The position numbers and the translations under genes were made by a program. A DNA stretch of 60,341 bases from Welwitschia mirabilis (taxonomy: Eukaryota > Gnetophyta > Gnetopsida > Welwitschiales), in assembly GCA_051453625.1 (NCBI GenBank), contig JBOZIK010000001.1:252651273-252711613 (forward strand), in the 5' to 3' direction. A model generated the notes under the pieces. The model saw only the letters and a list, made by a program, of their open reading frames with translations. It made no database searches and was not told the origin of the DNA. Below, in pieces: positions 11,967-22,239 of this stretch. Numbering within the stretch: the stretch's first letter is position 1; the number at the start of each line of letters is the position of its first letter.

Positions 11967-12776
11967 NNNNNNNNNNNNNNNNNNNNNNNNNNNNNNNNNN
12001 NNNNNNNNNNNNNNNNNNNNNNNNNNNNNNNNNNNNNNNNNNNNNNNNNNNNNNNNNNNNNNNNNNNNNNNNNNNNNNNNNNNNNNNNNNNNNNNNNNNN
12101 NNNNNNNNNNNNNNNNNNNNNNNNNNNNNNNNNNNNNNNNNNNNNNNNNNNNNNNNNNNNNNNNNNNNNNNNNNNNNNNNNNNNNNNNNNNNNNNNNNNN
12201 NNNNNNNNNNNNNNNNNNNNNNNNNNNNNNNNNNNNNNNNNNNNNNNNNNNNNNNNNNNNNNNNNNNNNNNNNNNNNNNNNNNNNNNNNNNNNNNNNNNN
12301 NNNNNNNNNNNNNNNNNNNNNNNNNNNNNNNNNNNNNNNNNNNNNNNNNNNNNNNNNNNNNNNNNNNNNNNNNNNNNNNNNNNNNNNNNNNNNNNNNNNN
12401 NNNNNNNNNNNNNNNNNNNNNNNNNNNNNNNNNNNNNNNNNNNNNNNNNNNNNNNNNNNNNNNNNNNNNNNNNNNNNNNNNNNNNNNNNNNNNNNNNNNN
12501 NNNNNNNNNNNNNNNNNNNNNNNNNNNNNNNNNNNNNNNNNNNNNNNNNNNNNNNNNNNNNNNNNNNNNNNNNNNNNNNNNNNNNNNNNNNNNNNNNNNN
12601 NNNNNNNNNNNNNNNNNNNNNNNNNNNNNNNNNNNNNNNNNNNNNNNNNNNNNNNNNNNNNNNNNNNNNNNNNNNNNNNNNNNNNNNNNNNNNNNNNNNN
12701 NNNNNNNNNNNNNNNNNNNNNNNNNNNNNNNNNNNNNNNNNNNNNNNNNNNNNNNNNNNNNNNNNNNNNNNNNNNN
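11967..12776. other. Assembly gap, 810 N
   Basis: Run of N. Frames reported across it (11,846-12,847 plus, 11,957-12,940 minus) are artefacts. The 27 bases after the gap recur 105 bp downstream. Confidence 0.99.
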
Positions 12777-12798
12777 AAAATAATTATAACATTACTTT

Positions 12799-12847
<49 letters not shown>

Positions 12848-12908
12848 TAAATAAAATTCACAAGGGGTAAATACATCATCAAAAATAATTATAACATTAC
12901 TTTCCTTA
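12777..12908. repeat. Direct repeat flanking a TA microsatellite
   Basis: AAAATAATTATAACATTACT plus seven more bases occurs at 12,777-12,803 and again at 12,882-12,908, offset 105 bp. Between them lies a pure TA run (about 12,802-12,844). The homologous place in the inner element (about 16,565) has one copy and no TA run, so the duplication is private to this copy or an assembly effect beside the gap. Confidence 0.8.
12802..12844. repeat. TA dinucleotide microsatellite, about 21 units
   Basis: Uninterrupted TA alternation inside the family 1 3' region. It is absent from the homologous region of the inner element, so it grew after the copies separated. Confidence 0.95.
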
Positions 12909-14531
12909 TCCATGATTTCTTTGAATTTCTTGAACCACACCTATAAGAAAAATCTGCAACTATTCTTCTATTAAGTATGTGGCCTACTAAATAATATTCA
13001 TAATGTATATTAACAAAATAATAGAAAATCATAATCAGATTAGCACATCATATATATGTCTTATGAAAATTTAGAAATGACCTTCATAATTTAAAATTTC
13101 TGCTTAAAATATCTCAAAAATATATCTTGCTCCCACATAGGTGAATTAATGCATCCTATATTGCATTAACATACAAAAAAAAGGATTAGAGACATAAATT
13201 CTTAAGTGTCATCCACCTATGTCATCTAGATTGTGCAGTAGACAACATGCCTTCTAAACAAATTAAAAAAATTGAAACTTAAATAAGTGAATTAGTCAAT
13301 GACAACAATAGCAAGGCCTAGAAAGTTATGATAAAGTATAAAAAATGGAGAAAACCTACAAATCATTATACAGTGTAAAAAGTAAAAATAACTTGAGGTA
13401 GAAAAGGAAGTCTCATGATAAGGTACTGAAAATGCACCAAATAGGAAGAAGCATTAATGAAGAAAATCAACAAATGTGCCCAAACTTAAAATGATGTAAC
13501 GATGTATCAAAACTTGAAAAGAAGGCTAAAAAATAAATGAAAAAAAAATATAATCATAAACTATAGAAATATCATCTAGTAAAATGCTAAAATAAAGTTA
13601 ACACCTAAGAAATGAAAATTGTGAGTGAAAATAAAAATCAATAAGAAAACTACTAAATGATCAAGTCCTAAGTATTTGTGATGAAAAACTATGAAGATGA
13701 CTTTGATATACCAAATAAAACATGTAGAGAAAACAAAATGAAAATAGATGACTAGAAATATAAAGACTATCATATACTTATTCTAAATTCTAACCTAACA
13801 AACCCTCTTAAGAGAAATCATAAAATCACTTAATTAATGATGCATAACATAATGTAAAAGACTCCATAAGCTACCATTCAAATAGGTGGTAATTATGATG
13901 ATATCAAGTATATTTAATATTTTTAGATAATGAATGATAATATCAAAAGATGCTGAAAAATGTATTTATCTACTTACACCTCAAAACCACACTAAAATAT
14001 AATAAAGTAAAATGATCATGTTGGAATATTATAGGCTTAATTAGTCTAGGAAATAAGCAATACCTTTGATGAACCAAGAATAGCACCAATCCTGTAGCCT
14101 CAAAGTGATGATTCTTTTTTTATGATAAGGGTCATGCAACTATAGTCAGAAAAGTAAGAACCCATGAAGCATGGTGAACTAACCCCCAGTAGAGTTTTCA
14201 TAGCTATCAATGTTTTCAAAGTTTCCTCTTAGAAAAATTCACCCCACTTTGATGGAAAGTCATGGTGACCATGTATTTAGTATAAAAATAGTAGATCATG
14301 GTTATTATTCTTTTTTTATTTTTCCTTTTTATTTTTTAAAATAGAAATAAATAAATTTCACATAACCACATACTCTCAAAGAAGGTAAAGAAATGAGATG
14401 AAAAATAAGAAATAACATCCTTAAATAACTAAATACTTACACCGTTGAGAGAGAAAACAAGAAACCAAAGCATCTTCCTTCCAAATAAAGTTCATAGATG
14501 TATGAATGTCTTAATATTGGATAAATCTAAT

Positions 14532-14536
14532 CTTAT
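14532..14536. other. Target-site duplication CTTAT, left copy (inner family 1 element)
   Basis: CTTAT precedes the left LTR of the inner element and recurs at 25,551-25,555 right after its right LTR. The empty site is represented by the inner element's own sequence at about 18,119-18,123 (AATCTTATCATTTTAAAATG), which matches the joined flanks, so this is a true insertion point. Confidence 0.87.
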
Positions 14537-16180
14537 GATTGTAGTGTGAATTTATGCAATTTTTAGCTTCTTAGATAAAATGTATAAATCATAATACTTT
14601 CAAAAAGCAAACACTAGTATAGATGAGAGTTAACTTGAATGTCATAATCTATTGAAGGCATTAGGCTAAAAGNNNNNNNNNNNNNNNNNNNNNNNNNNNN
14701 NNNNNNNNNNNNNNNNNNNNNNNNNNNNNNNNNNNNNNNNNNNNNNNNNNNNNNNNNNNNNNNNNNNNNNNNNNNNNNNNNNNNNNNNNNNNNNNNNNNN
14801 NNNNNNNNNNNNNNNNNNNNNNNNNNNNNNNNNNNNNNNNNNNNNNNNNNNNNNNNNNNNNNNNNNNNNNNNNNNNNNNNNNNNNNNNNNNNNNNNNNNN
14901 NNNNNNNNNNNNNNNNNNNNNNNNNNNNNNNNNNNNNNNNNNNNNNNNNNNNNNNNNNNNNNNNNNNNNNNNNNNNNNNNNNNNNNNNNNNNNNNNNNNN
15001 NNNNNNNNNNNNNNNNNNNNNNNNNNNNNNNNNNNNNNNNNNNNNNNNNNNNNNNNNNNNNNNNNNNNNNNNNNNNNNNNNNNNNNNNNNNNNNNNNNNN
15101 NNNNNNNNNNNNNNNNNNNNNNNNNNNNNNNNNNNNNNNNNNNNNNNNNNNNNNNNNNNNNNNNNNNNNNNNNNNNNNNNNNNNNNNNNNNNNNNNNNNN
15201 NNNNNNNNNNNNNNNNNNNNNNNNNNNNNNNNNNNNNNNNNNNNNNNNNNNNNNNNNNNNNNNNNNNNNNNNNNNNNNNNNNNNNNNNNNNNNNNNNNNN
15301 NNNNNNNNNNNNNNNNNNNNNNNNNNNNNNNNNNNNNNNNNNNNNNNNNNNNNNNNNNNNNNNNNNNNNNNNNNNNNNNNNNNNNNNNNNNNNNNNNNNN
15401 NNNNNNNNNNNNNNNNNNNNNNNNNNNNNNNNNNNNNNNNNNNNNNNNNNNNTAAGAGAGATTCACATAATATAAGTGAAAAGAGTTTTTGAATTAATCA
15501 TCAATTTAACATCCACTTACAACAAAGTAATAGCACCTCAATGGAGGAGACTCAACCCAACACTAAGGTAATCTCCTCTCTATAGATAATGGATGGTCCT
15601 TTTATCTTTCAATCTTACATCACAAGAATATCTAGTACAAAAGATGAAAATGGAAGTAAGGGAAAGGGATGGTATTTGTAGTTTTACATTAAAGTCCTAG
15701 AATTACAAACCTAAGAGTCAAAGAAAAAAACCCTAGTAATGCACATGAGCCACATGACCCCATTACAATGATAATTCTTTCTGTCTATACAAAAATAGAT
15801 GTCATTTTGGTTTTCACGAAATGACAATAGGGATGATAGAGTATCCATCAGCTTCAAACCCCGTAGTTAACTTTGCAAATTCATTTCATATTAGTAGTAC
15901 TATCATCTTAACTATTGTAAGAAAGATAGAGGAGATAACAAGACTCTCTATCTTCTAGTATAAAGGGAACTCACTCTTCTACATTGTTAATCTTTCCTTC
16001 AAGGAATGAAGTATATCAAAATAAGCCTGAGATGCCTTCAAACATGCTAATAATTACATATTTTAGTGAACATACTTATCTATTCTTCATAATCATTAGA
16101 ATTGCATCTAAACATGTATAAACGTCCTATAAAAATAATCAAAATACATCATTAAATTCCTATAAATTAACATCACAACA
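14537..16180 (-). repeat. 3' LTR of inner family 1 element (contains a 780-N gap)
   Basis: Aligned without gaps to the other family 1 LTRs, the first base is 14,537; the expected TG has changed to GA. The right end CATCACAACA lies at 16,171-16,180. It pairs best with 24,335-25,550: both contain GTGAAAAGAGTTTTTGAATT and ATCAATTTAACAT, and both have ATCACAAGAATAT where the outer pair differs. Confidence 0.83.
14673..15452. other. Assembly gap, 780 N
   Basis: Run of N inside the LTR. The apparent 266-codon minus frame here is entirely N. By comparison with the partner LTR only about 400 bp should be missing, so the gap length is probably not accurate. Confidence 0.99.
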
Positions 16181-18077
16181 TAGCCTCTTAATTAACCTTA
16201 TCAGTCCTTGATAAAGTAAGAAATTAGCTATATTTTAATCCAATTTAACTAATATAAATAGTACTAGAAAAATGTAATTTTGAGTTTAATCTTTACCATG
16301 TAGGAATAGACATTAGAAACAAATTAACTGACACAAATACTAACATATTCATAAGCCTCCTACTTAAACATGTCCCAATAGAACAAATGAATGTCATATA
16401 CACATATAAATTTGTAAAATATAATAATGATATCTTATAAAATGATAATGTGTATGCATAATTCAAGATAGTGATACTGAAATTAATGTGTAAAACTAAG
16501 TAGTAATAACTCAAAATGATGCATGCAAGTTCATTAATGTATTCTACAAGGGAAAAAGTATAAAGAGTAATCATAACATTTGTTTCCTTATTTAAGATGT
16601 TTTAGATGTTTTGAAATATAGCTATGAGAAAACTCTATGAGTGTGTTATTATGTTCTTGATAGTTAATGTCCATGAGATTTTACTCAAGTAATATGAAAT
16701 CATATCCAAGCAACTCATCACACATATGTATCATGAAAGATCAAAAATGATCCTTTTAAATTTAAAATTTTTGCTTAATATCTTCTAAGAATCTCAAAAA
16801 GATGTCCTCCCTTCCCCCCAAACATCACCAGCACCTCCACAGATGAAGCTAGATGTCTTGGATTACAACAGAGTAAAAAGAATGATTGTCATCTTGTTTG
16901 TCATGGGGACAATAGGGATGGAACGACAGTGATCAAATGAGATGTTGGAAAGATACAAAAAGCCAGAAAAATTATAAAAGTAGTTAAGAATTAGAAAAGA
17001 AGAAGAAAATTAGGAATAAGGTAAAAAATGAATAATTATCTTGAAAAGAATCACCATGGTAAAAAGGGACATATGGAAAAAGGGCATTAAAATAGAACAG
17101 AATGAGATCATAATAATGCACTAATTAGAAGGAGCACTGCTCAAAAGAACTCCTCATATGTGTCTAAACTCAGTAAGCATTGATAAAGTAAGAAACTAAA
17201 ACTCAAAAGAGAAAGTATTATCATCACTTGTTAAAAGAAAAAGGATAACAACCCTAATTGAAAAAAAAACTTTAAGTAATACAAATAAGAAACTATTTAA
17301 TTATTAGATCCATAATATTATATTGAAAAAGTATAGACATGATTATAAAGAACCCAATAAAATAGCTAAAGCAAAAAACAAAAATAAAAATGGATAACTA
17401 GGAACATAAATAAAATTGTTTATTTATCCTAGATTATAACCTAAAAAATTCCCTTAGTAAAAATCATAAAATCATATAATGAAAAACCATGACTATATGT
17501 AAAAATTCATAAAGTACCATTTAAATAGGTAATGATTATGATTATGTCAAGTATGTTTAATGTTATCAAATAATAAATGATAAAATAAAAATCTATTCAA
17601 TTGTGAACTTACTAACTCATATATCAGAACAATACTAGAATCCAAAAAAGTAGAATGATCATGTGGAAGTACTATATGCAAAAAGGAGTCTACAAAACAA
17701 GCAATGACTTTGCTGACATCAAGGACATCACTAATATTATATCCTTTAAGTAAAATTTATTTTGTCATGATGAGGAGAGTGCGATCAATATCAAAGGAAT
17801 AAGGAATTGCATAGTATGGTTAATTGATCCCTTAGTGGAGTTTCCATAGCTATCATATCATACTATCAAAAGCCTCACTTAGAACAATTTGCTCTAGTGT
17901 ACTTGTGGTAGGACATCATGATGATCATGATGTTAGCTCACCACATGACCAATTATTTGTAAGGATAAAAGTGAAGTAATGAGATCAGAAACATGTAATA
18001 ATATGAAAAAAACAACTAATTACTTACACCATTGAAAGAGAACAAAAGAATGAAGGCATATTCCTTTTAAGTAAAGT

Positions 18078-18337
18078 TCATAGACATACAAATGTCTTAA
18101 GATTAGGGGAATCTAATCTTATCATTTTAAAATGCCCAAGTAAAAAATTACTAATCATNNNNNNNNNNNNNNNNNNNNNNNNNNNNNNNNNNNNNNNNNN
18201 NNNNNNNNNNNNNNNNNNNNNNNNNNNNNNNNNNNNNNNNNNNNNNNNNNNNNNNNNNATAGATATATGAATGTCTAAAGATTGGATAAATCTAATCTTA
18301 TCAGTAAAATACCTAAGTAAGATATTACTAATCATGG
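18078..18337. repeat. Direct repeat of about 80 bp on both sides of a 100-N gap
   Basis: CATAGACATACAAATGTCTTAAGATT... up to TTACTAATCAT (18,078-18,158) returns as ATAGATATATGAATGTCTAAAGATT... to TTACTAATCAT (18,259-18,334). The copies differ at several positions, so this is either a real tandem duplication of about 180 bp or two haplotypes placed side by side at a scaffold join. Confidence 0.75.
18159..18258. other. Assembly gap, 100 N
   Basis: Exactly 100 N, the usual filler for a join of unknown size. Confidence 0.99.
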
Positions 18338-18440
18338 AAACTTTATAAAGTAAATACATAAGTCAAGTTAAAAATATTCAAGTGATAACATGATGTCTAC
18401 CTAAGGAATGAGTTAAGAAGGAATTTAGATAATAGTAAGA

Positions 18441-19620
18441 GAAAAGTTCTCCTCATTGAGAGGGGCTTCCAAGACAAGTGCTTCTATCATGTTTAAGGTT
18501 TCATCAGTAGATAACTCATAAATTTTTAAATTTTATCCATTGACATTTTAAATTTCCTTAGTATTTGTACTAAATATTTTAACTGAGTCATTGAAATGCA
18601 CTTTTTCTATAAAATAAGGACCTAACCATTTAGAGGTTAACTTATTATGTAAAGTGTGTACTCAGGTATTATATAAAAGGATAAGTTAATCTAGTTTAAA
18701 TTTTTTATAGAAAATCTTTTTATCATGTTTGAACTTAACTTGGGATTATGAATGAGTTAATGATGTATGGCACAAGTACTTTTTTCATCTAAATGATTAA
18801 GTTGGACTAATTGAGTTTTAAGATTTTTATCCAAGTTTATAAGGTTAAGTTACTAGGTGAATCAATAGAAGTTACAGCAAACATTAACTGACAAGATACA
18901 AACCTTTCTGTACAAGATTTCATATAGTAAGAAACTTAGAGAGTTGTGCCAAGTAGTACAGTAAGTCCAAAGAACATCATTAATTTTAAAGAACCAAGTT
19001 TTCTTATTGATGGAGACTAATTTTTAAGCATATTTTTAATTTCTGTATTTGCATTTTTAGCTTGGCCATTAGTGTATGAATGATAAGCACATGTAATTCT
19101 ATGTTCAACACCAATGGATAAAAGAAGCTTCCAAAAAAGGTAATTAATAAAATAATTTTCTTGATCACTAATGATGATTCTTAGAAAATTACAACATTGA
19201 AAGATATAAGTTCAGACAAAATTGCAAATGGTTCATGCATCATTCTTAGTAGTAGGAATAACTTTGAATCAGTTAGTAACATAATAAACAGTTACTAGGA
19301 TGTAATTTTTATCATGAAAACATGGTTTGATAGGGCCTATAAAGTTAATCCCCTAATAATTAAAAGGTTCACATTCAAGCATAATTTTAAGGATCATATC
19401 CTGAAAATGAGTTAGGATACCATAACATTAACAAGCATCACAACTTATAGCAAAGCCAAACTAGTTTTTGAAAAGGGTAGGCCAATAAAAACTAGAATGA
19501 AGAATTGTCATTATAATATTTTGGCCACTAAATTGTTTCTCACATACTCCACCATAACAAAGGTTAAGGATTTCTAAGCTTTTCCATTCAAGCACACATT
19601 TACATATAATTTAATATTTA
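18441..19620 (-). pseudogene. Integrase of inner family 1 element, degenerate
   Basis: On the minus strand at about 19,355-19,255 the translation gives G-I-N-F-I-G-P-I-K-P, then Y-I-L-V-T-V-Y-Y-V-T-N, matching the gypsy integrase core G-x-D-F-x-G-P-x-x-P ... Y-I-L-V-x-x-D-Y-x-T-K-W-V-E-A. Both aspartates of that block are altered (to N and Y). The wording at 19,060-19,130 corresponds to the Y-H-P-Q-x-x-G-Q-x-E block. The C-terminal part to about 18,463 is shared with the outer element. Known role: it joins cDNA to host DNA. Stops interrupt it, and a 10-N gap lies just downstream in the RNase H-integrase linker. Confidence 0.75.
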
Positions 19621-19764
19621 CATCTTCTATATGATGGAGATCATCCCACTCATAGTGACTGATCCTATGAAGAAAAGATTTTCATTAGTTATGGTTCTAA
19701 TGCTAAGGTTTTTTTATAGTAACAAGGTAGTCCATAATATCAGCATATTAAGAAATAAGATAAG

Positions 19765-19774
19765 NNNNNNNNNN
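19765..19774. other. Assembly gap, 10 N
   Basis: Ten N between the RNase H and integrase parts of the inner element. Confidence 0.99.
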
Positions 19775-19899
19775 GGCATAAAATTATTCAACAGTAAATA
19801 GTTGCTCATCTAGGAAAGATTTGTTTATGGGAATTACATCATAAGAACAAAAGAATCAAGATAAGTGATCTGCAATACTATTATGTTTTCTAGCCTTAT

Positions 19900-20440
19900 C
19901 AATGATGGTAAGATTGGATTCTTGCATAAGAAGAATTCACCTAGTAATTTGGGTACTAGAATCTTTCTTAGTCATAAGATAGTGTATGGCTACATGATCC
20001 ATGTAAACATTGGTATGAAAGTCAAGAAGATAATGTTGAAGATAATCAAGAAAAAAGATAATTGCAAGCATTTCCTTTTCAGTAGTAGTATAGTTGGATT
20101 GTACTTTGGATAAATTTTTACTAAGATAGGATATTACTTTAAAACCATTTTTGTGTTTTTATCTAAGAACCCCATCATAGCAATGTTTCTTGCATTACAT
20201 ATGAGTTTAAAATCTTTAGTCCAATTAGAACTTGTGATAATAGGTTTATAAGAAATATTATTTTTAAGTGTATCAAATGAAAGTTGACATGAATCATTCC
20301 AATAAAATTTAGCATCTTTTTAAAGTAATGAGTGAAGGGGTTTACATACCTTGATATAATCATGAATAAAACAATGATAGAGACTAGCATGACTAAGGAA
20401 TAATCTAACTTATTTGATATTGGTTAAAGGGCTAAGGTTT
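19900..20440 (-). pseudogene. RNase H and RT connection of inner family 1 element, degenerate
   Basis: Minus-strand reading from about 20,400 gives F-I-H-D-Y-I-K-V-C-K-P-L, then K-D-A-K-F-Y-W-N-D-S-C, F-D-T-L-K, P-I-I and D-F-K-L-I-C-N-A-R-N. These match F-I-K-D-F-S-K-I-A-R-P-L, F-x-W-x-x-x-C, F-x-x-L-K, P-I-I and F-E-L-x-C-D-A-S-D of Athila-branch elements. The RNase H aspartates in C-D-A-S-D are both asparagine here (G-to-A changes on the coding strand). Known role: it removes the RNA strand during reverse transcription. Non-functional. Confidence 0.8.
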
Positions 20441-20579
20441 TTTATGATACCAACTTTTTTAGGATCCATCTTAATCCCTTCCTTATAAATGTGATGATCT
20501 AAAACAATTTAATTATTATTAATAAGGAAACCTATTCCCAACTCAAGTGTAAGCCACTTTTTATATGTTAATCTAAGAC

Positions 20580-21120
20580 TTTCTCTAATATTTTTATGAT
20601 TTATTCAAAAGTTTCACCAAAGATGGAGAAGTAATCCATAAATATTTCAATAAGATCCTCTATCATATTAAAAAATCATCACCATCATTGCCTATTGGAT
20701 AGTCCTAGGAGCATTGCAATGTCCAAAAAAATTTAATCTAAAGTCCAAAAGACTTTACTATATCTAAAGTCCAAAAATCACCATCATTGCCTATTGGAGA
20801 GTCCTAGGGGCATTGCAAAGTCCAAAATACTTTTGATTGGTTTTCACTTACTATGCAAACTTTACTATATCTACTATACCCATCGAGAAAACATTAGTAA
20901 GCATAACCTTAGATTCTATTAAGAACTTGATTAAGAAAGGGTAAAGAGCAATGATTCTTTTATTAATCTCATTAAGTTTTCTAAATTCAATGCACATTCT
21001 TCATTTTCCAACTTTTCTTGGAACTACTATTAAATGGTTAACACACTCACTATTGAATATACCACAGATGATCCCAACATCCATAAGTTTAATAATTTCA
21101 TCTTTAACTACTTACTTAAG
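20580..21120 (-). pseudogene. Reverse transcriptase of inner family 1 element, degenerate
   Basis: Minus-strand blocks in order: V-K-D-E-I-I-K-L-M-D-V-G-I-I, then R-M-C-I-E-F-R-K-L-N-E (normally R-M-C-I-D-Y-R-K-L-N), a decayed F-L-D-G-Y-S-G-Y block, F-G-L-C-N-A-P-R-T, and I-E-I-F-M-D-Y-F-S-I-F-G near 20,660-20,622. The active-site pair F-M-D-D has become F-M-D-Y, so one catalytic aspartate is lost. Between the F-G-L-C-N-A-P block and the active site a roughly 99-bp duplication repeats the F-G-L-C-N-A-P region. Stops occur elsewhere. Family assignment is firm from block order. Confidence 0.88.
20678..20832. repeat. 99-bp offset duplication inside the RT
   Basis: ATCACCATCATTGCCTATTG starts at 20,678 and again at 20,777; both copies run through AGTCCTAGG-GCATTGCAA-GTCCAAAA. 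The offset of 99 is a multiple of three. The two copies differ at about three positions over 55 bp (GGAT/GGAG, GGAG/GGGG, AATG/AAAG), so it is younger than the element's general decay. The spacer is a scrambled, shortened version of the downstream sequence (AAGTCCAAAA and ACTTTACTATATCT recur). Confidence 0.9.
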
Positions 21121-21639
21121 GGCTGGGTTAAGCATTCATTGGGGTTACTTAATAGGTTTAGCATTATTCTCAAGGTAAATTTTATGTTGAATTATGGAAA
21201 GAGGGATGGTAGCTAAGTCTTTATAAGTCCAAGTAAAACATCTTCTTTAGAAGTCAAAAAAAGATTAAATTGGATTCTTGTTGAGGAGTAAGAAGGTTAC
21301 TGATTAAAAAACATTTATTTATATTATTAAATAGAAAAATGTATTTCAGACCTTTGGGCAACTCCTTTATTTTTAAGTTGGAAATTTCACTTGTTGTCTT
21401 ATTTATCATGGGGATAACAAACATAAGATGACACTCTTCATAAAGGTTTTCTATTGAGTAAATATGTTGGATTTCCTCCTAGTTGAAAAATTCCTCATTC
21501 TCATACTCAAGATAGTGTATTTTAGTTGGGTCATCATATAAAGTTGGTTCATGTAGCATTACCAACCTCTTCTTAATTGGGCAACGTTGTAAAAACAAGG
21601 ATGGTTTAAGTTCTTCTTCTAAGTTAGACTCATCTCCTT

Positions 21640-21860
21640 TTTTTTAATAGCATTAAAAACTTGAATGATAAACTTCTCATTTTCTATATGACATTCCGTC
21701 ATTCCAGTCCGTATGTCAATGATATAGTGAGCAGTTGCACAAAAGGCTCTTTCTAAGAGTATGGATAACTTCTATTATTTTCTACCTCGATGATGACTAC
21801 ATCTATGGGATAAAAAGATTCCTCTATTTGGATGACTAGGTTCTTGATAATCCCTAAGGG
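21640..21860 (-). pseudogene. Protease-RT linker of inner family 1 element
   Basis: Minus-strand reading of 21,774-21,658 gives I-L-L-E-R-A-F-C-A-T-A-H-Y-I-I-D-I-R-T-G, matching the strongly conserved I-L-G-R-P-F-L-A-T-A-x-A-x-I-D-x-x-x-G that follows the aspartic protease in Athila-branch polyproteins. The protease active-site D-x-G itself was not located; it should lie at higher coordinates, near or beyond the 10-N gap. Confidence 0.75.
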
Positions 21861-21872
21861 TTTTTTAATTAA

Positions 21873-21882
21873 NNNNNNNNNN
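21873..21882. other. Assembly gap, 10 N
   Basis: Ten N in the expected protease region of the inner element. Confidence 0.99.
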
Positions 21883-22239
21883 TTTTCAAATTCTTTTATT
21901 TTATTTTAAAGTGACACTCACTATTTCTTCCTTAGGGTCTTTGAATTTAAGATACTTTATCATGATTAAGTTCGAAATAGATTGAGCAATAAACACTTAC
22001 CTAGGAATGATACATTTTTTTTTCTTCTTACTAGGTTTTTCCACAACTTAGAATATTTAGAATTTTCTTGCAGAGTTTCCAAAAAGATAAGTTGATATTT
22101 ACCTCTTTCATTAAAATATTTAAATGCTTATCATAGGTAGAATTTGTGTTTGACCTATCAAGCCAAGGAGTAGATGGTTTTTTCCTTTTTTTTCTTGTAA
22201 AGAATTTTAGTGAAGGTCTTAGCATGTGATGTTAATGGG

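Larger units (their letters stand above)
11641..14536 (-). other. Long 3' region of outer element (between integrase and 3' LTR)
   Basis: Colinear with 16,200-18,120 of the inner element: landmarks at 12,890/16,570 (CATTACTTTCCTTA-like), 13,860/17,510 (CATAAAGTACCAT-T-AAATAGGTA), 14,180/17,830 (CCC-TAGTGGAGTTT-CATAGCTATCA) and 14,500/18,070. Athila and Tat elements often carry an env-like or antisense frame in this place. Here no frame survives in either copy; the hydrophobic frame at 13,576-13,773 is not matched by an open frame in the partner. It includes an 810-base gap and a TA microsatellite. Confidence 0.75.
16181..18440 (-). other. Long 3' region of inner element
   Basis: Non-coding stretch between the integrase end and the 3' LTR, colinear with 11,641-14,536 of the outer element. 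The 93-codon minus frame at 16,293-16,574 is leucine-, isoleucine- and tyrosine-rich and would be hydrophobic, but the outer element has no matching open frame. I do not call it an envelope gene. Purine-rich stretches such as 16,960-17,030 and 17,200-17,260 occur. Confidence 0.6.

Noticed and set aside
11846-12940. 333- and 327-codon open frames on both strands
   Set aside because: Almost entirely N, with ends of TA microsatellite (I-Y repeats). Not real frames.
14666-15466. 266-codon minus frame
   Set aside because: Consists of a 780-N gap inside an LTR.
16293-16574. 93-codon hydrophobic minus frame as an env-like gene
   Set aside because: The homologous region of the outer element has no open frame, and no envelope features such as a cleavage site are visible.
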